A stretch of 64,000 bases of DNA from Taudactylus pleione (lineage: Eukaryota > Chordata > Amphibia > Anura > Myobatrachidae), in contig JAUIMM010000739.1 in assembly GCA_031769625.1 (NCBI GenBank), positions 124,001 through 188,000 of the forward strand, in the 5' to 3' direction. Of this stretch, positions 12,685 to 25,274 are shown one piece after another (within the stretch, counting starts at the first letter, position 1; every line of letters begins with the position of its first letter). Below the pieces are notes generated by a model. The model saw nothing but the letters and a program-made list of their open reading frames with translations, searched no databases and had not been told where the DNA came from. A program made the translations under genes and the position numbers.

Positions 12685-15600
12685 TAACAGCTGCGGTATT
12701 GCAGTATGTGTGTGTGTGTGTGTGTGCTACTGGCTGCAGTGTGTGTGTTACTGGCCGCAGTGTGTATGTGTGTTACTGGCTGCAGTATGTGGGTGTGTGT
12801 GTTACTGGCTGCAGTATGTGTGTGTGTGTGTGTGTGTTGCTGGCTGCAGTATGTGTGTGTGTTACTGGCCGCAGTGTGTATGTGTGTTACTGGCTGCAGT
12901 ATGTGTGTGTGTGTTACTGGCTGCAGTATGTGTGTGTGTGTTGCTGGCTGCAGTATGTGTGTGTGTGTGTTACTGGCTGCAGTGTGTGTGTGTGTGTTAC
13001 TGGCTGCAGTGTGTGTGTGTTACTGGCTGCAGTGTGTGTGTGTTACTGGCTGCAGTATGTGTGTGTGTGTGTTACTGGCTACAGTATGTGTGTGTTACTG
13101 GCTGCAGCTATGTGTGTGTGTGTGTTACTGGCTGCAGTATGTGTGTGTGTGTTACTGGCTGCAGTATGTGTGTGTGTGTTACTGGCTGCAGTGTGTGTGT
13201 GTGTGTTACTGGCTGCAGTGTGTGTGTGTGTGTTACTGGCTGCAGTGTGTGTGTGTTACTGGCTGCAGTGTGTGTGTGTTACTGGCTGCAGTGTGTGTGT
13301 GTTACTGGCTGCAGTGTGTGTGTGTTACTGGCTGCAGTGTGTGTGTGTTACTGGCTGCAGTATGTGTGTGTTACTGGCTGCAGTATGTGTGTGTGTGTGT
13401 TACTGGCTGCAGTATGTGTGTGTGTGTGTTACTGGCTGCAGTATGTGTGTGTGTGTGTTACTGGCTGCAGTATGTGTGTGTGTGTGTTACTGGCTGCAGT
13501 ATGTATGTGTGTGTGTTACTGGCTGCAGTATGTGTGTGTGTGTTACTGGCTGCAGTATGTGTGTGTGTGTGTTACTGGCTGCAGTATGTGTGTGTGTGTG
13601 TGTGTTACTGGCTGCAGTATGTGTGTGTGTGTGTTACTGGCTGCAGTATGTGTGTGTGTGTGTTACTGGCTGCAGTATGTGTGTGTGTGTTACTGGCTGC
13701 AGTATGTGTGTGTGTGTGTGTTACTGGCTGCAGTATGTGTGTGTGTGTGTGTTACTGGCTGCAGTATGTGTGTGTGTGTTACTGGCTGCAGTATGTGTGT
13801 GTGTGTTACTGGCTGCAGTATGTGTATGTGTGTTACTGGCTGCAGTATGTGTGTGTGTGTTACTGGCTGCAGTATGTGTGTGTGTGTTGCTGGCTGCAGT
13901 ATGTGTGTGTGTGTGTTTCTGGCTGCAGTGTGTGTGTGTGTTTCTGGCTGCAGTATGTTTGTGTGTGTGTTTCTGGCTGCAGTATTTGTGTGTGTGTGTT
14001 ACTGGCTGCAGTATGTGTGTGTGTGTGTTACTGGCTGCAGTATGTGTGTGTGTGTGTTACTGGCTGCAGTATGTGTGTGTGTGTGTTACTGGCTGCAGTA
14101 TGTGTGTGTGTGTGTTACTGGCTGCAGTATGTGTGTGTGTGTGTGTTTCTGGCTGCAGTATGTTTGTGTGTGTGTTTCTAGCTGCAGTATGTGTGTGTGT
14201 GTGTGTTACTGGCTGCAGTGTGTGTTACTGGCTGCAGTGTGTGTGTGTGTTACTGGCTGCAGTATGTGTGTGTGTGTTACTGGCTGCAGTATGTGTGTGT
14301 TACTGGCTGCAGTTATGTGTGTGTGTTACTGGCTGCAGTATGTGTGTGTGTGTTACTGGCTGCAGTATGTGTGTGTGTGTTGCTGGCTGCAGTATGTGTG
14401 TGTGTGTTACTGGCTGCAGTGTGTGTGTGTTACTGGCTGCAGTGTGTGTGTGTGTGTTACTGGCTGCAGTGTGTGTGTTACTGGCTGCAGTATGTGTGTG
14501 TGTGTTACTGGCTGCAGTATGTGTGTGTGTGTTACTGGCTGCAGTATGTGTGTGTGTGTTACTGGCTGCAGTATGTGTGTGTGTTACTGGCTGCAGTGTG
14601 TTTGTGTTACTGGCTGCAGTATGTGTGTGTGTGTTACTGGCTGCAGTATGTGTGTGTGTGTTACTGGCTGCAGTATGTGTGTGTGTGTATTACTGGCTGC
14701 AGTATGTGTGTGTGTGTATTACTGGCTGCAGTATGTGTGTGTGTGTGTTACTGGCTGCAGTATGTGTGTGTATGTGTGTTACTCGCTGCAGTATGTGTGT
14801 GTGTGTGTGTGTGTTACTGCCTGCAGTTGTGTGGGTGTGTGTGTGTGTGTTACTGGCTGCAGTGTGTATGTGTGTGTTACTGGCTGCAGCATGTGTGTGT
14901 GTGTTACTGGCTGCAGCATGTGTGTGTGTGTTACTGGCTGCAGTATGTGTGTGTTACTGGCTGCAGTATATGTGTGTGTGTGTGTGTTACTGCCTGCAGT
15001 TGTGTGTGTGTGTGTGTGTGTGTTACTGGCTGCAGTGTGTATGTGTGTGTTACTGGCTGCAGCATATGTGTGTGTGTTACTGGCTGCAGTATGTGTGTGT
15101 GTGTTACTGGCTGCAGCATGTGTGTGTGTATTACTGGCTGCAGTATGTGTGTGTGTGTTACCGGCTGCAGCATGTGTGTGTGTGTTACCGGCTGCAGCAT
15201 GTGTGTGTGTGTTACTGGCTGCAGTATGTGTGTGTTACTGGCTGCAGTATGTGTGTGTGTGTTACTGGCTGCAGTATGTGTGTGTGTGTGTGTTACTGGC
15301 TGCAGTATGTGTGTGTGTGTGTTACTGGCTGCAGTATGTGTGTGTGTGTGTTACTGGCTGCAGTATGTGTGTGTGTGTTACCGGCTGCAGTTTGTGTGTG
15401 TGTGTTACCGGCTGCAGTGTGTGTGTTACTGGCTGCAGTATGTGTGTGTGTGTGTTACTGGCTGCAGTATGTGTGTGTGTTACTGGCTGCAGTATGTGTG
15501 TGTGTTACTGGCTGCAGTATGTGTGTGTGTGTGTTACTGGCTGCTGTTTGTGTGTGTGTGTTTCCGGCTGCAGTATGTGTGTGTGTGTGTTACTGGCTGC

Positions 15601-18600
15601 AGCATGTGTGTGTGTGTTACTGGCTGCAGCATGTGTGTGTGTGTTACTGGCTGCAGTATATGTGTGTGTGTGTTACTGCCTGCAGTTGTGTGTGTGTGTG
15701 TGTGTTACTGGCTGCAGTGTGTGTGTGTGTGTTACTGGCTGCAGTATGTGTGTGTGTGTTACTGGCTGCAGTATGTGTGTGTGTGTTACTGGCTGCAGTA
15801 TGTGTGTGTGTGTGTGTTTTACTGGCTGCAGTGTGTGTGTGTGTTACTGGCTGCAGTGTGTGTGTGTGTGTGTTATTGGCTGCAGTATGTGTGTGTGTGT
15901 GTGTTACTGGCTGCAGTGTGTGTGTTACTGGCTGCAGCGTGTGTGTGTGTGTGTTACTGGCTGCAGCATGTGTGTGTGTGTGTTACTGGCTGCAGTATAT
16001 GTGTGTGTGTGTGTTACTGCCTGCAGTTGTGTGTGTGTGTGTGTGATACTGGCTGCAGTGTGTGTGTGTGTGTGTGTTACTGGCTGCAGTGTGTGTGTGT
16101 TACTGGCTGCAGTATGTGTGTGTGTGTGTGTTTTACTGGCTGCAGTGTGTGTGTGTGTGTTACTGGCTGCAGTATGCGTGTGTGTGTGTGTTACTGGCTG
16201 CAGTGTGTGTGTGTGTTACTGGCTGCAGTGTGTGTGTGTGTGTTACTGGCTGCAGCGTGTGTGTGTGTTACTGGCTGCAGCATGTGTGTGTGTGTTACTG
16301 GCTGCAGCATGTGTGTGTGTGTTACTGGCTTCAGTATATGTGTGTGTGTGTGTGTTACTGGCTGCAGCATGTGTGTGTGTGTGTTACTGGCTTCAGTATA
16401 TGTGTGTGTGTGTTACTGCCTGCAGTTGTGTGTGTGTGTGTGTGTTACTGGCTGCAGTGTGTGTGTGTTACTGGCTGCAGTGTGTGTGTGTGTGTTACTG
16501 GCTGCAGTGTGTTTGTGTGTGTTACTGGCTGCAGTATGTGTGTGTGTGTGTTACTGGCTGCAGTATGTGTGTGTGTGTGTTACTGGCTGCAGTATGTGTG
16601 TGTGTGTGTTACTGGCTGCAGTATGTGTGTGTGTTACTGGCTGCAGTATGTGTGTGTGTGTTACTGGCTGCAGTATGTGTGTGTGTGTGTTACTGGCTGC
16701 AGTATGTGTGTGTGTGTTACTGGCTGCAGTATGTGTGTGTGTGTGTGTTACTGGCTGCAGTATGTGTGTGTGTGTGTTACTGGCTGCAGTATGAGTGTGT
16801 GTGTGTGTGTGTTACTGGCTGCAGTATGTGTGTGTGTGTTACTGGCTGCAGTGTGTGTGTGTGTGTGTGTTACTGGCTGCAGTATGTGTGTGTGTGTGTT
16901 ACTGGCTGCAGTATGAGTGTGTGTGTGTGTGTGTTACTGGCTGCAGTATGTGTGTGTGTGTGTTACTGGCTGCAGTGTGTGTGTGTGTGTTACTGGCTGC
17001 AGTGTGTGTGTGTGTATTACTGGCTGCAGTGTGTGTGTGTTACTGGCTGCAGTGTGTGTGTGTGTTACTTGCTGCAGTGTGTGTGTGTTACTGGCTGCAG
17101 TATGTATGTGTTACTGGCTGCAGTATGTGTGTGTTACTGGCTGCAGTATGTGTGTGTGTGTTACTGGCTGCAGTATGTGTGTGTGTGTTACTGGCTGTAG
17201 TATGTGTGTGTGTGTTACTGGCTGCAGTATGTGTGTGTGTGTTACTGGCTGCAGTATGTGTGTGTGTGTGTTACTGGCTGCAGTATGTGTGTGTGTGTGT
17301 TACTGGCTGCAGTATGTGTGTGTGTGTTACTGGCTGCAGTGTGTGTGTGTGTGTGTGTGTGTTACTGGCTGCAGTATAGGTGTGTTTGTGTTACTGGCTG
17401 CAGTATGTGTGTGTGTTACTGGCTGCAGTATGTGTGTGTTACTGGCTGCAGTATGTGTGTGTGTGTGTTACTGGCTGCAGTATGTGTGTGTGTTACTGGC
17501 TGCAGTATAGGTGTGTGTGTGTTACTGGCTGCAGTATGTGTGTGTGTTACTGGCTGCAGTATGTGTGTGTGTGTGTGTTACTGGCTGCAGTATAGGTGTG
17601 TTTGTGTTACTGGCTGCAGTATGTGTGTGTGTTACTGGCTGCAGTATGTGTGTGTTACTGGCTGCAGTATGTGTGTGTGTGTGTTACTGGCTGCAGTATG
17701 TGTGTGTGTTACTGGCTGCAGTATAGGTGTGTGTGTGTTACTGGCTGCAGTATGTGTGTGTGTTACTGGCTGCAGTATGTGTGTGTGTGTGTGTGTGTGT
17801 GTTACTGGCTGCAGTATGTGTGTTTGTGTGTTACTGGCTGCAGTATGTGTGTTTGTGTGTTACTGGCTGCAGTATGTGTGTTTGTGTGTTACTGGCTGCA
17901 GTATGTGTGTGTGTGTGTGTGTGTTACTGGCTGCAGTATGTGTGTGTTACTGGCTGCAGTATGTGTGTGTGTGTTACTGGCTGCAGTATGTGTGTGTGTG
18001 TTACTGGCTGCAGTATGTGTGTGTGTTACTGGCTGCAGTATGTGTGTGTATTACTGGCTTCAGTATGTGTGGGTGTTACTGGCTGCAGTATGTGTGTGTG
18101 TGTGTGTTACTGGCTGCAGTATGTGTGTGTGTGTGTGTTACTGGCTGCAGTATGTGTGTGTGTGTGTTACTGGCTGCAGTGTGTGTGTGTGTTACTGGCT
18201 GCAGTATGTGTGTGTTACTGGCTGCAGTATGTGTGTGTGTGTGTTACTGGCTGCAGTATGTGTGTGTGTTACTGGCTGCAGTGTGTGTGTGTTACTGGCT
18301 GCAGTGTGTGTGTGTGTGTTACTGGCTGCAGTATGTGTGTGTGTGTGTTACTGGCTGCAGTATGTGTGTGTGTGTGTTACTGGCTGCAGTGTGTGTGTGT
18401 TACTGGCTGCAGTGTGTGTGTGTTACTGGCTGCAGTATGTGTGTGTGTTACTGGCTGCAGTATGTGTGTGTGTTACTGGCTGCAGTATGTGTGGGTGTTA
18501 CTGGCTGCAGTGTGTGTGTGTGGGTGTTACTGGCTGCAGTGTGTGTGTGTGGGTGTTACTGGCTGCAGTATGTGTGTGTGTGTTACTGGCTGCAGTATGT

Positions 18601-20747
18601 GTGTGTGTGTTACTGGCTGCAGTATGTGTGTGTGTGTTACTGGCTGCAGTGTGTGTGTGTGTGTGTGTTACTGGCTGCAGTGTGTGTGTGTGTTACTGGC
18701 TGCAGTATGTGTGTGTGTGTGTTACTGGCTGCAGTATGTGTGTGTGTGTGTTACTGGCTGCAGTATGTGTGTGTTACTGGCTGCAGTGTGTGTGTGTGTG
18801 TTACTGGCTGCAGTATGTGTGTGTGTGTGTTACTGGCTGCAGTATGTGTGTGTGTGTGTTACTGGCTGCAGTATGTGTGTGTGTGTGTTACTGGCTGCAG
18901 TATGTGTGTGTTACTGGCTGCAGTATGTGTGTGTGTGTGTTACTGGCTGCAGTATGTGTGTGTGTTACTGGCTGCAGTGTGTGTGTGTGTGTGTTACTGG
19001 CTGCAGTATGTGTGTGTGTGTGTTACTGGCTGCAGTATGTATGTGTGTGTTACTGGCTGCAGTGTGTGTGTGTTACTGGCTGCAGTGTGTGTGTGTTACT
19101 GGCTGCAGTTATGTGTGTGTGTTACTGGCTGCAGTATGTGTGTGTGTGTTACTGGCTGCAGTATGTGTGTGTTACTGGCTGCAGTATATGTGTGTGTGTG
19201 TGTGTTACTGCCTGCAGTTGTGTGTGTGTGTGTGTGTGTTACTGGCTGCAGTGTGTATGTGTGTGTTACTGGCTGCAGTATGTGTGTGTGTGTTACTGGC
19301 TGCAGTATGTGTGTGTGTGTTACCGGCTGCAGTTTGTGTGTGTGTGTTACCGGCTGCAGTGTGTGTGTGTGTGTGTTACTGGCTGCAGTATGTGTGTGTG
19401 TGTGTTTTACTGGCTGCAGTATGTGTGTGTGTGTGTGTTACTGGCTGCAGTATGTGTGTGTGTGTTACTGGCTGCAGTATGTGTGTGTGTGTTACTGGCT
19501 GCAGTGTGTGTGTGTGTGTTACTGGCTGCAGTGTGTGTGTGTGTGTGTATTACTGGCTGCAGTGTGTGTGTTTTACTGGCTGCAGTATGTGTGTGTGTGT
19601 TACCGGCTGCAGTTTGTGTGTGTGTGTTACCGGCTGCAGTGTGTGTGTGTATTACTGGCTGCAGTGTGTGTGTGTTACTGGCTGCAGTATGTGTGTGTGT
19701 GTTACCGGCTGCAGTTTGTGTGTGTGTGTTACCGGCTGCAGTGTGTGTGTGTGTGTTACTGGCTGCAGTATGTGTGTGTGTGTTACTGGCTGCAGTATGT
19801 GTGTGTGTGTGTGTGTTACTGGCTGCAGTATGTGTGTGTGTGTTACTGGCTGCAGTGTGTGTGTGTGTGTTACTGGCTGCAGTGTGTGTGTGTGTGTGTA
19901 TTACTGGCTGCAGTGTGTGTGTTTTACTGGCTGCAGTGTGTGTGTGTGTGTTACTTGCTGCAGTGTGTGTGTGTTACTGGCTGCAGTATGTGTGTGTTAC
20001 TGGCTGCAGTATGTGTGTGTGTGTTACTGGCTGCAGTATGTGTGTGTGTGTTACTGGCTGCAGTATGTGTGTGTGTGTGTTACTGGCTGCAGTATGTGTG
20101 TGTGTGTGTGTGTTACTGGCTGCAGTATAGGTGTGTTTGTGTTACTGGCTGCAGTATGTGTGTGTGTTACTGGCTGCAGTATGTGTGTGTGTTACTGGCT
20201 GCAGTATAGGTGTGTGTGTGTTACTGGCTGCAGTATGTGTGTGTGTTACTGGCTGCAGTATGTGTGTGTTACTGGCTGCAGTATGTGTGTGTGTGTGTGT
20301 TACTGGCTGCAGTATGTGTGTGTGTTACTGGCTGCAGTATGTGTGTTTGTGTGTTACTGGCTGCAGTATGTGTGTTTGTGTGTTACTGGCTGCAGTATGT
20401 GTGTGTGTGTGTGTTACTGGCTGCAGTATGTGTGTGTTACTGGCTGCAGTATGTGTGTGTGTGTTACTGGCTGCAGTATGTGTGTGTGTGTTACTGGCTG
20501 CAGTATGTGTGTGTGTTACTGGCTGCAGTATGTGTGTGTGTTACTGGCTGCAGTATGTGTGGGTGTTACTGGCTGCAGTATGTGTGTGTGTGTGTTACTG
20601 GCTGCAGTATGTGTGTGTGTGTTACTGGCTGCAGTATGTGTGTGTGTGTGTTACTGGCTGCAGTATGTGTGTGTGTGTGTGTTACTGGCTGCAGTATGTG
20701 TGTGTGTGTGTTACTGGCTGCAGTATGTGTGTGTGTGTGTTACTGGC

Positions 20748-20791
<44 letters not shown>

Positions 20792-20798
20792 GGCTGCA

Positions 20799-20836
<38 letters not shown>

Positions 20837-20843
20837 GGTTGCA

Positions 20844-20881
<38 letters not shown>

Positions 20882-20890
20882 GGCTGCAGT
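12685..20890 (+). repeat. 8.2-kb TG-rich minisatellite with ttactggctgcagta core
   Basis: Some 300 units, each a (TG)3-14 run followed by ttactggctgcagta. The unit length varies between about 20 and 45 bp because the TG run varies. Each unit holds a CTGCAG palindrome. Occasional variants (tttctggctg, ccggctgcag, ctgcctgcagttg, gtatag) occur in blocks, indicating local re-duplication. The last units near 20750-20880 have the longest TG runs. All three + frames stay open for long distances (up to 1496 codons of a Cys/Val/Leu-rich periodic peptide), but this reflects a stop-free monomer, not a gene. Confidence 0.97.
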
Positions 20891-20940
20891 TCAGTATACA
20901 GAAGTGTCTCCTGAAATGTATTTATTACTAATATTATTAT

Positions 20941-23356
20941 TGAGTTGGGAGCAGCAGACGGGTGACAGGGTTATCTCCTGCTGTATTAGTGAGTAGGGAG
21001 CAGTAGAGGGGTCACGGGGTTATTATCTCCTGCTGTATTAGTGAGTAGGGAGCAGTAGAGGGGTCACGGGGTTATTATCTCCTGCTGTATTAGTGAGTAG
21101 GGAGCAGCAGACGGGGCACAGGGTTATCTCCTGTATTAGAGAGTAGGGAGCAGCAGACGGGGCACAGGGTTATCTCCTGCTGTATTAGTGAGTAGGGAGC
21201 AGCAGACGGGCCACAGGGTTATCTCCTGCTGTATTAGTGAGTTGGGAGCAGCAGATGGGGCACAGGGTTATTATCTCCTGCTGTATTAGTGAGTAGGGAG
21301 CAGCAGACGGGGCACAGGGTTATCTCCTGCTGTATTAGTGAGTAGGGAGCAGGAGACGGGTGACAGGGTTATTATCTCCTGCTGTATTAGTGAGTAGGGA
21401 GCAGCAGACTGGGCACAGGGTTATTATCTCCTGCTGTATTAGTGAGTAGGGAGCAGCAGACGGGGCACAGTGTTATTATCTCCTGCTGTATTAGTGAGTA
21501 GGGAGCAGCAGACGGGGCACAGGGTTATTATCTCCTGCTGTATTAGTGAGTAGGGAGCAGCAGACGGGGCACAGGGTTATTACCTCCTGTATTAGTGAGT
21601 AGGGAGCAGCAGATGGGGCACAGGGTTATTATCTCCTGCTGTATTAGTGAATAGGGAGCAGCAGATGGGGCACAGGGTTATTATCTCCTGCTGTATTACT
21701 GAGTAGGGAGCAGCAGACGGGTCACAGGGTTATTATCTCCTGCTGTATTAGTGAGTAGGGAGCAGTAGACGGGTGACAGGGTTATTATCTCCTGCTGTAT
21801 TAGTGAGTAGGGAGCATTAGACGGGTCACAGGGTTATTATCTCCTGCTGTATTAGTGAGTAGGGAGCAGTAGACGGGTCACAGGGTTATTATCTCCTGCT
21901 GTATTAGTGAGTAGGGAGCAGCAGACGGGGCACAGGGTTATTATCTCCTGCTGTATTAGTGAGTAGGGAGCAGTAGACGGGTCACACGGTTATTATCTCC
22001 TGCTGTATTTGTGAGTAGGGAGCAGGAGACGGGTGACAGGGTTATCTCCTGTATTAGTGAGTAGAGCAGCAGACTGGGCACAGGGTTATTACCTCCTGCT
22101 GTATTAGTGAGTAGGGAGCAGCAGACGGGGCACAGGGTTATTACCTCCTGTATTAGAGAGTAGGGAGCAGCAGACGGGGCACAGGGTTATCGCCTGTATT
22201 AGTGAGTAGGGAGCAGCAGACGGGGCACAGGGTTGTCTCCTGTATTACTGAGTAGGGAGCAGCAGACGGGGCACAGGGTTACTACCTCCTGCTGTATTAG
22301 TGAGTAGGGAGCAGCAGACGGGGCACAGGGTTATTACCTGCTGTATTAGAGAGTAGGTAGCAGCAGACGGGGCACAGGGTTATCGCCTGTATTAGTGAGT
22401 AGGGAGCAGCAGACGGGGCACAGGGTTATTACCTTCTGTATTAGAGAGTAGGGAGCAGCAGACGGGGCACAGGGTTATCTCCTGTATTAGTGAGTAGGGA
22501 GCAGCAGACGGGGCACAGGGTTGTCTCCTGTATTAGTGAGTAGGGAGCAGCAGACGGGGCACAGGGTTACCTTCTGCTGTATTAGTGAGTAGGGAGCAGC
22601 AGACGGGGCACAGGGTTACCTTCTGCTGTATTAGTGAGTAGGGAGCAGCAGACGGGGCACAGGGTTGTTATCTCCTGCTGTATTAGTGAGTAGGGAGCAG
22701 CAGACGGGGCACAGGGTTATTACCTGCTGTATTAGAGAGTAGGTAGCAGCAGACGGGGCACAGGGTTATCGCCTGTATTAGTGAGTAGGGAGCAGCAGAC
22801 GGGGCACAGGGTTGTCTCCTGTATTAGTGAGTAGGGAGCAGCAGACGGGGCACAGGGTTGTCTCCTGTATTACTGAGTAGGGAGCAGCAGACGGGGCACA
22901 GGGTTGTCTCCTGTATTAGTGAGTAGGGAGCAGCAGACGGGGCACAGGGTTAACTTCTGCTGTATTAGTGAGTAGGGAGCAGCAGACGGGGCACAGGGTT
23001 ATCTCCTGTATTAGTGAGTAGGGAGCAGCAGACATGGCACAGGGTTATCTCCTGTATTAGTGAGTAGAGAGCAGCAGACGGGGCACAGGGTTACCTTCTG
23101 CTGTATTAGTGAGTAGGGAGCAGCAGACGGGGCACAGGGTTATCTCCTGTATTAGTGAGTAGGGAGCAGCAGACGGGGCACAGGGTTATCTCCTGTATTA
23201 GTGAGTAGGGAGCAGCAGACGGGGCACAGGGTTACCTTCTGCTGTATTAGTGAGTAGTGAGTAGGGAGCAGCAGACGGGGCACAGGGTTATCTCCTGCTG
23301 TATTAGTGAGTAGGGAGCAGCAGGCGGGGCACAGGGTTACCTTCTGCTGTATTAGG
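20941..23356 (+). repeat. ~53-bp minisatellite array, ~47 copies
   Basis: The unit is tgtattagtgagtagggagc, agcagacggggcacagggtt, then (att)atctcctgc. Variants in atctcctg or accttctg and gagcagcag or gagcagtag fall into zones: the 5' part carries gggtca or gggtga and attatctcc, the 3' part ggggca and shorter units. Confidence 0.96.
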
Positions 23357-24044
23357 GTCTGATTGCACCAATGTTAAGACTCAGATAAGCAGATTACAGC
23401 AGATAAAGGCTTCAGCCTGATTAGCGCTGTACATTGCTCCTGCTAATCTCTGTTACTTGGTAATTAGTCACTATTTACCTGCTTTATGGTGTATAGGAAT
23501 ATTTATTTCAGGGCAGTGATTGGTGCCGCTCTGTAGGGAATTGTACGTGGTACATTCCTTTATCTGCACATGTAATGTAGATACTATTTATTCATTATAG
23601 CTTTTTATTTATCATATAGCATTTTGCTGCGTTATAGGTGTAAATTCCCCCCTATGGCAGATATACCAGACTATTAATGTTTGTATGGTACAAATATTGC
23701 TGCCACAAAGCCCAGCAGGTACCCACATGTAACAAGCCAGTCTGTCTGCGTTTTACCCTCCAATGTGTTCTTTAGGGTGGGGGTCACGTGGGGCCCTCGC
23801 TATAACCCTGAAGATTTTGCTAGAATCTTGTAGACACGTTTCCTGCTGTAGATTTATCTCCTCGCTCCCTAATAAATGTTGTTCATTCCCTTCAACAATC
23901 TGCCGCTTAATGTGTTATTCTGTCTGTACATGGCGGCTGGTGCTGTGTGACCAGGGCTCCCCGTGTTACTATATAGATAGTTCTGCTGCCGTCCTACAGC
24001 TCAGAGAATGGGCATAGAGACTGTCATTATACGGGATGCACTTA
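23357..24044. other. intron 1 unique sequence
   Basis: AT-rich intronic DNA. The open frame 23763-24017 has no recognisable motif. No repeat is seen. Confidence 0.55.
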
Positions 24045-24290
24045 CAGTGCCAGTGCTGGAATCCCCACTCCTGTCAGAATCCTGGCGCGGCATCCTGACG
24101 GGAAATACCGGGGGTAGGTACTATGAGGGGAGGGTTAGGTTTAGGGTACGTAGAGCAGGAGGTTAGGTTTAGGTAACTGGGATAGGGGGTGGGTTAGAAT
24201 ACTGACCGACAAGTCCTGGTCTCCTAACCCTGTCAGGATCCTGAGCGCCGAGATCCCGAGCGCTGTCATCCCGTACCCAATTATGCTGGG
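24045..24290. mobile_element. small element with internal GGTTAGGTTTAGG repeats
   Basis: The ends are rich in inverted cctgacggg / cccgagcgc-like words (for example gtcagaatcctggcgc near 24075 and gtcaggatcctgagcgc near 24230). The interior carries ggttaggtttagg three times. It resembles in plan the larger elements at 35680-37411 and near 51480-52090. It is probably a non-autonomous DNA element. Confidence 0.5.
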
Positions 24291-24557
24291 TGCTGGATCC
24301 CTCCCCAGACTGTATCTGAGGGGTGCGGGACTGTCACTGTTACAGGCATTTGGCAGCTGTACCCTCTGCGATGTTACTGCCCTTGTAGGTTGTTCACCAG
24401 ACACCTAACCCAGCACATTCTGATTAAGCCCAATGGCAGATTTGTGTGGTCTCATCTGCGTTATGGTCCCCCCGTCAGGCCGCTATGGGTCACCTAGAAG
24501 TGTAAGGTGGCTGCCCACCATGTCTGCGATCCGTGATGCCAGGACATCGGGTGCCCA

Positions 24558-24922
24558 CACAACATAGCCCATTCCTCACAGCATAGCCCATTCCTCACAG
24601 CGTAGCCCATTCCTCACAGCGTAGCCCATTCCTCACAGCGTAGCCCATTCCTCACAGCGTAGCCCATTCCTCACAGCGTAGCCCATTCCTCACAGCGTAG
24701 CCCATTCGTCACAGCGTATCCCATTCGTCACAGCGTATCCCATTCGTCACAACGTATCCCATTCGTCACAGCGTATCCCATTCGTCACAGCGTATCCCAT
24801 TCGTCACAGCGTATCCCATTCGTCACAGCGTATCCCATTCGTCACAGCGTAGCCCATTACTCACAACGTATCCCATTCGTCACAACGTATCCCATTCGTC
24901 ACAGCGTATCCCATTCCTCACA
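24558..24922 (+). repeat. 19-bp minisatellite array, ~19 copies
   Basis: The unit is cacagcgtagcccattcct. The 5' copies read gtagcccattcct and the 3' copies gtatcccattcgt, so the array is split into two homogenised blocks. It ends about 126 bases before the exon 2 acceptor. Confidence 0.96.
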
Positions 24923-25048
24923 ATGGCAGGACAATGCAGTCAGTTTCATTTATACAAGTCAGCATTTTCTATGGAAATAATTTTTAAAAATGAAATTTTA
25001 CCACCTCTTCTGTCTAATTGTGGTTCTTTATCTTCCCTGTTTCTGCAG

Positions 25049-25171
25049 TTAATAAGCACAAGCCATGGATTGAAACGACGTACCACGGAATTGTAACGGA
25101 AAACAGTAACGCTGTTCTGCTGGACCCTCCGCTAATAGCACTAGACAAAGATGCCCCCCTACTTTACGCAG
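25049..25171 (+). CDS. CLSTN1: CLSTN1 exon 2 (start of cadherin repeat 1)
   Basis: 123 nt: two bases completing a split Val codon, 40 whole codons, then one base of a split codon. The acceptor is a pyrimidine tract ending ttctgcag; the donor is gcag|gtatga. The translation begins (V)NKHKPWIETTYHGIV and ends LDKDAPLLYA. This is the N-terminal strand region of the first cadherin repeat, immediately after the signal peptide in the family. LDKDAPL is the segment that in cadherins carries an acidic calcium-ligating turn. The next codon is completed differently according to splicing: Glu if the 30-nt exon at 41180 is included, Gly if it is skipped. A 30-bp tandem array begins only about 100 bases after the donor. 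The signal-peptide exon must lie more than 25 kb upstream. Confidence 0.96.
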
Positions 25172-25274
25172 GTATGAGCCCCCGTCTAACTCGGCTCCTT
25201 AGGAGCGTTTATGTTGGTGTGTGGCTAATAGCACAGAACCTTCTACGCTGCCTCCAAGTTATCAAATGACTGAT

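Noticed and set aside
12645..20996. Very long + strand open frames (up to 1496 codons), Cys/Val/Leu-rich
   Set aside because: All three frames are open through the same region because the DNA monomer lacks stops; the peptide is the monomer in permuted form, with no family resemblance.
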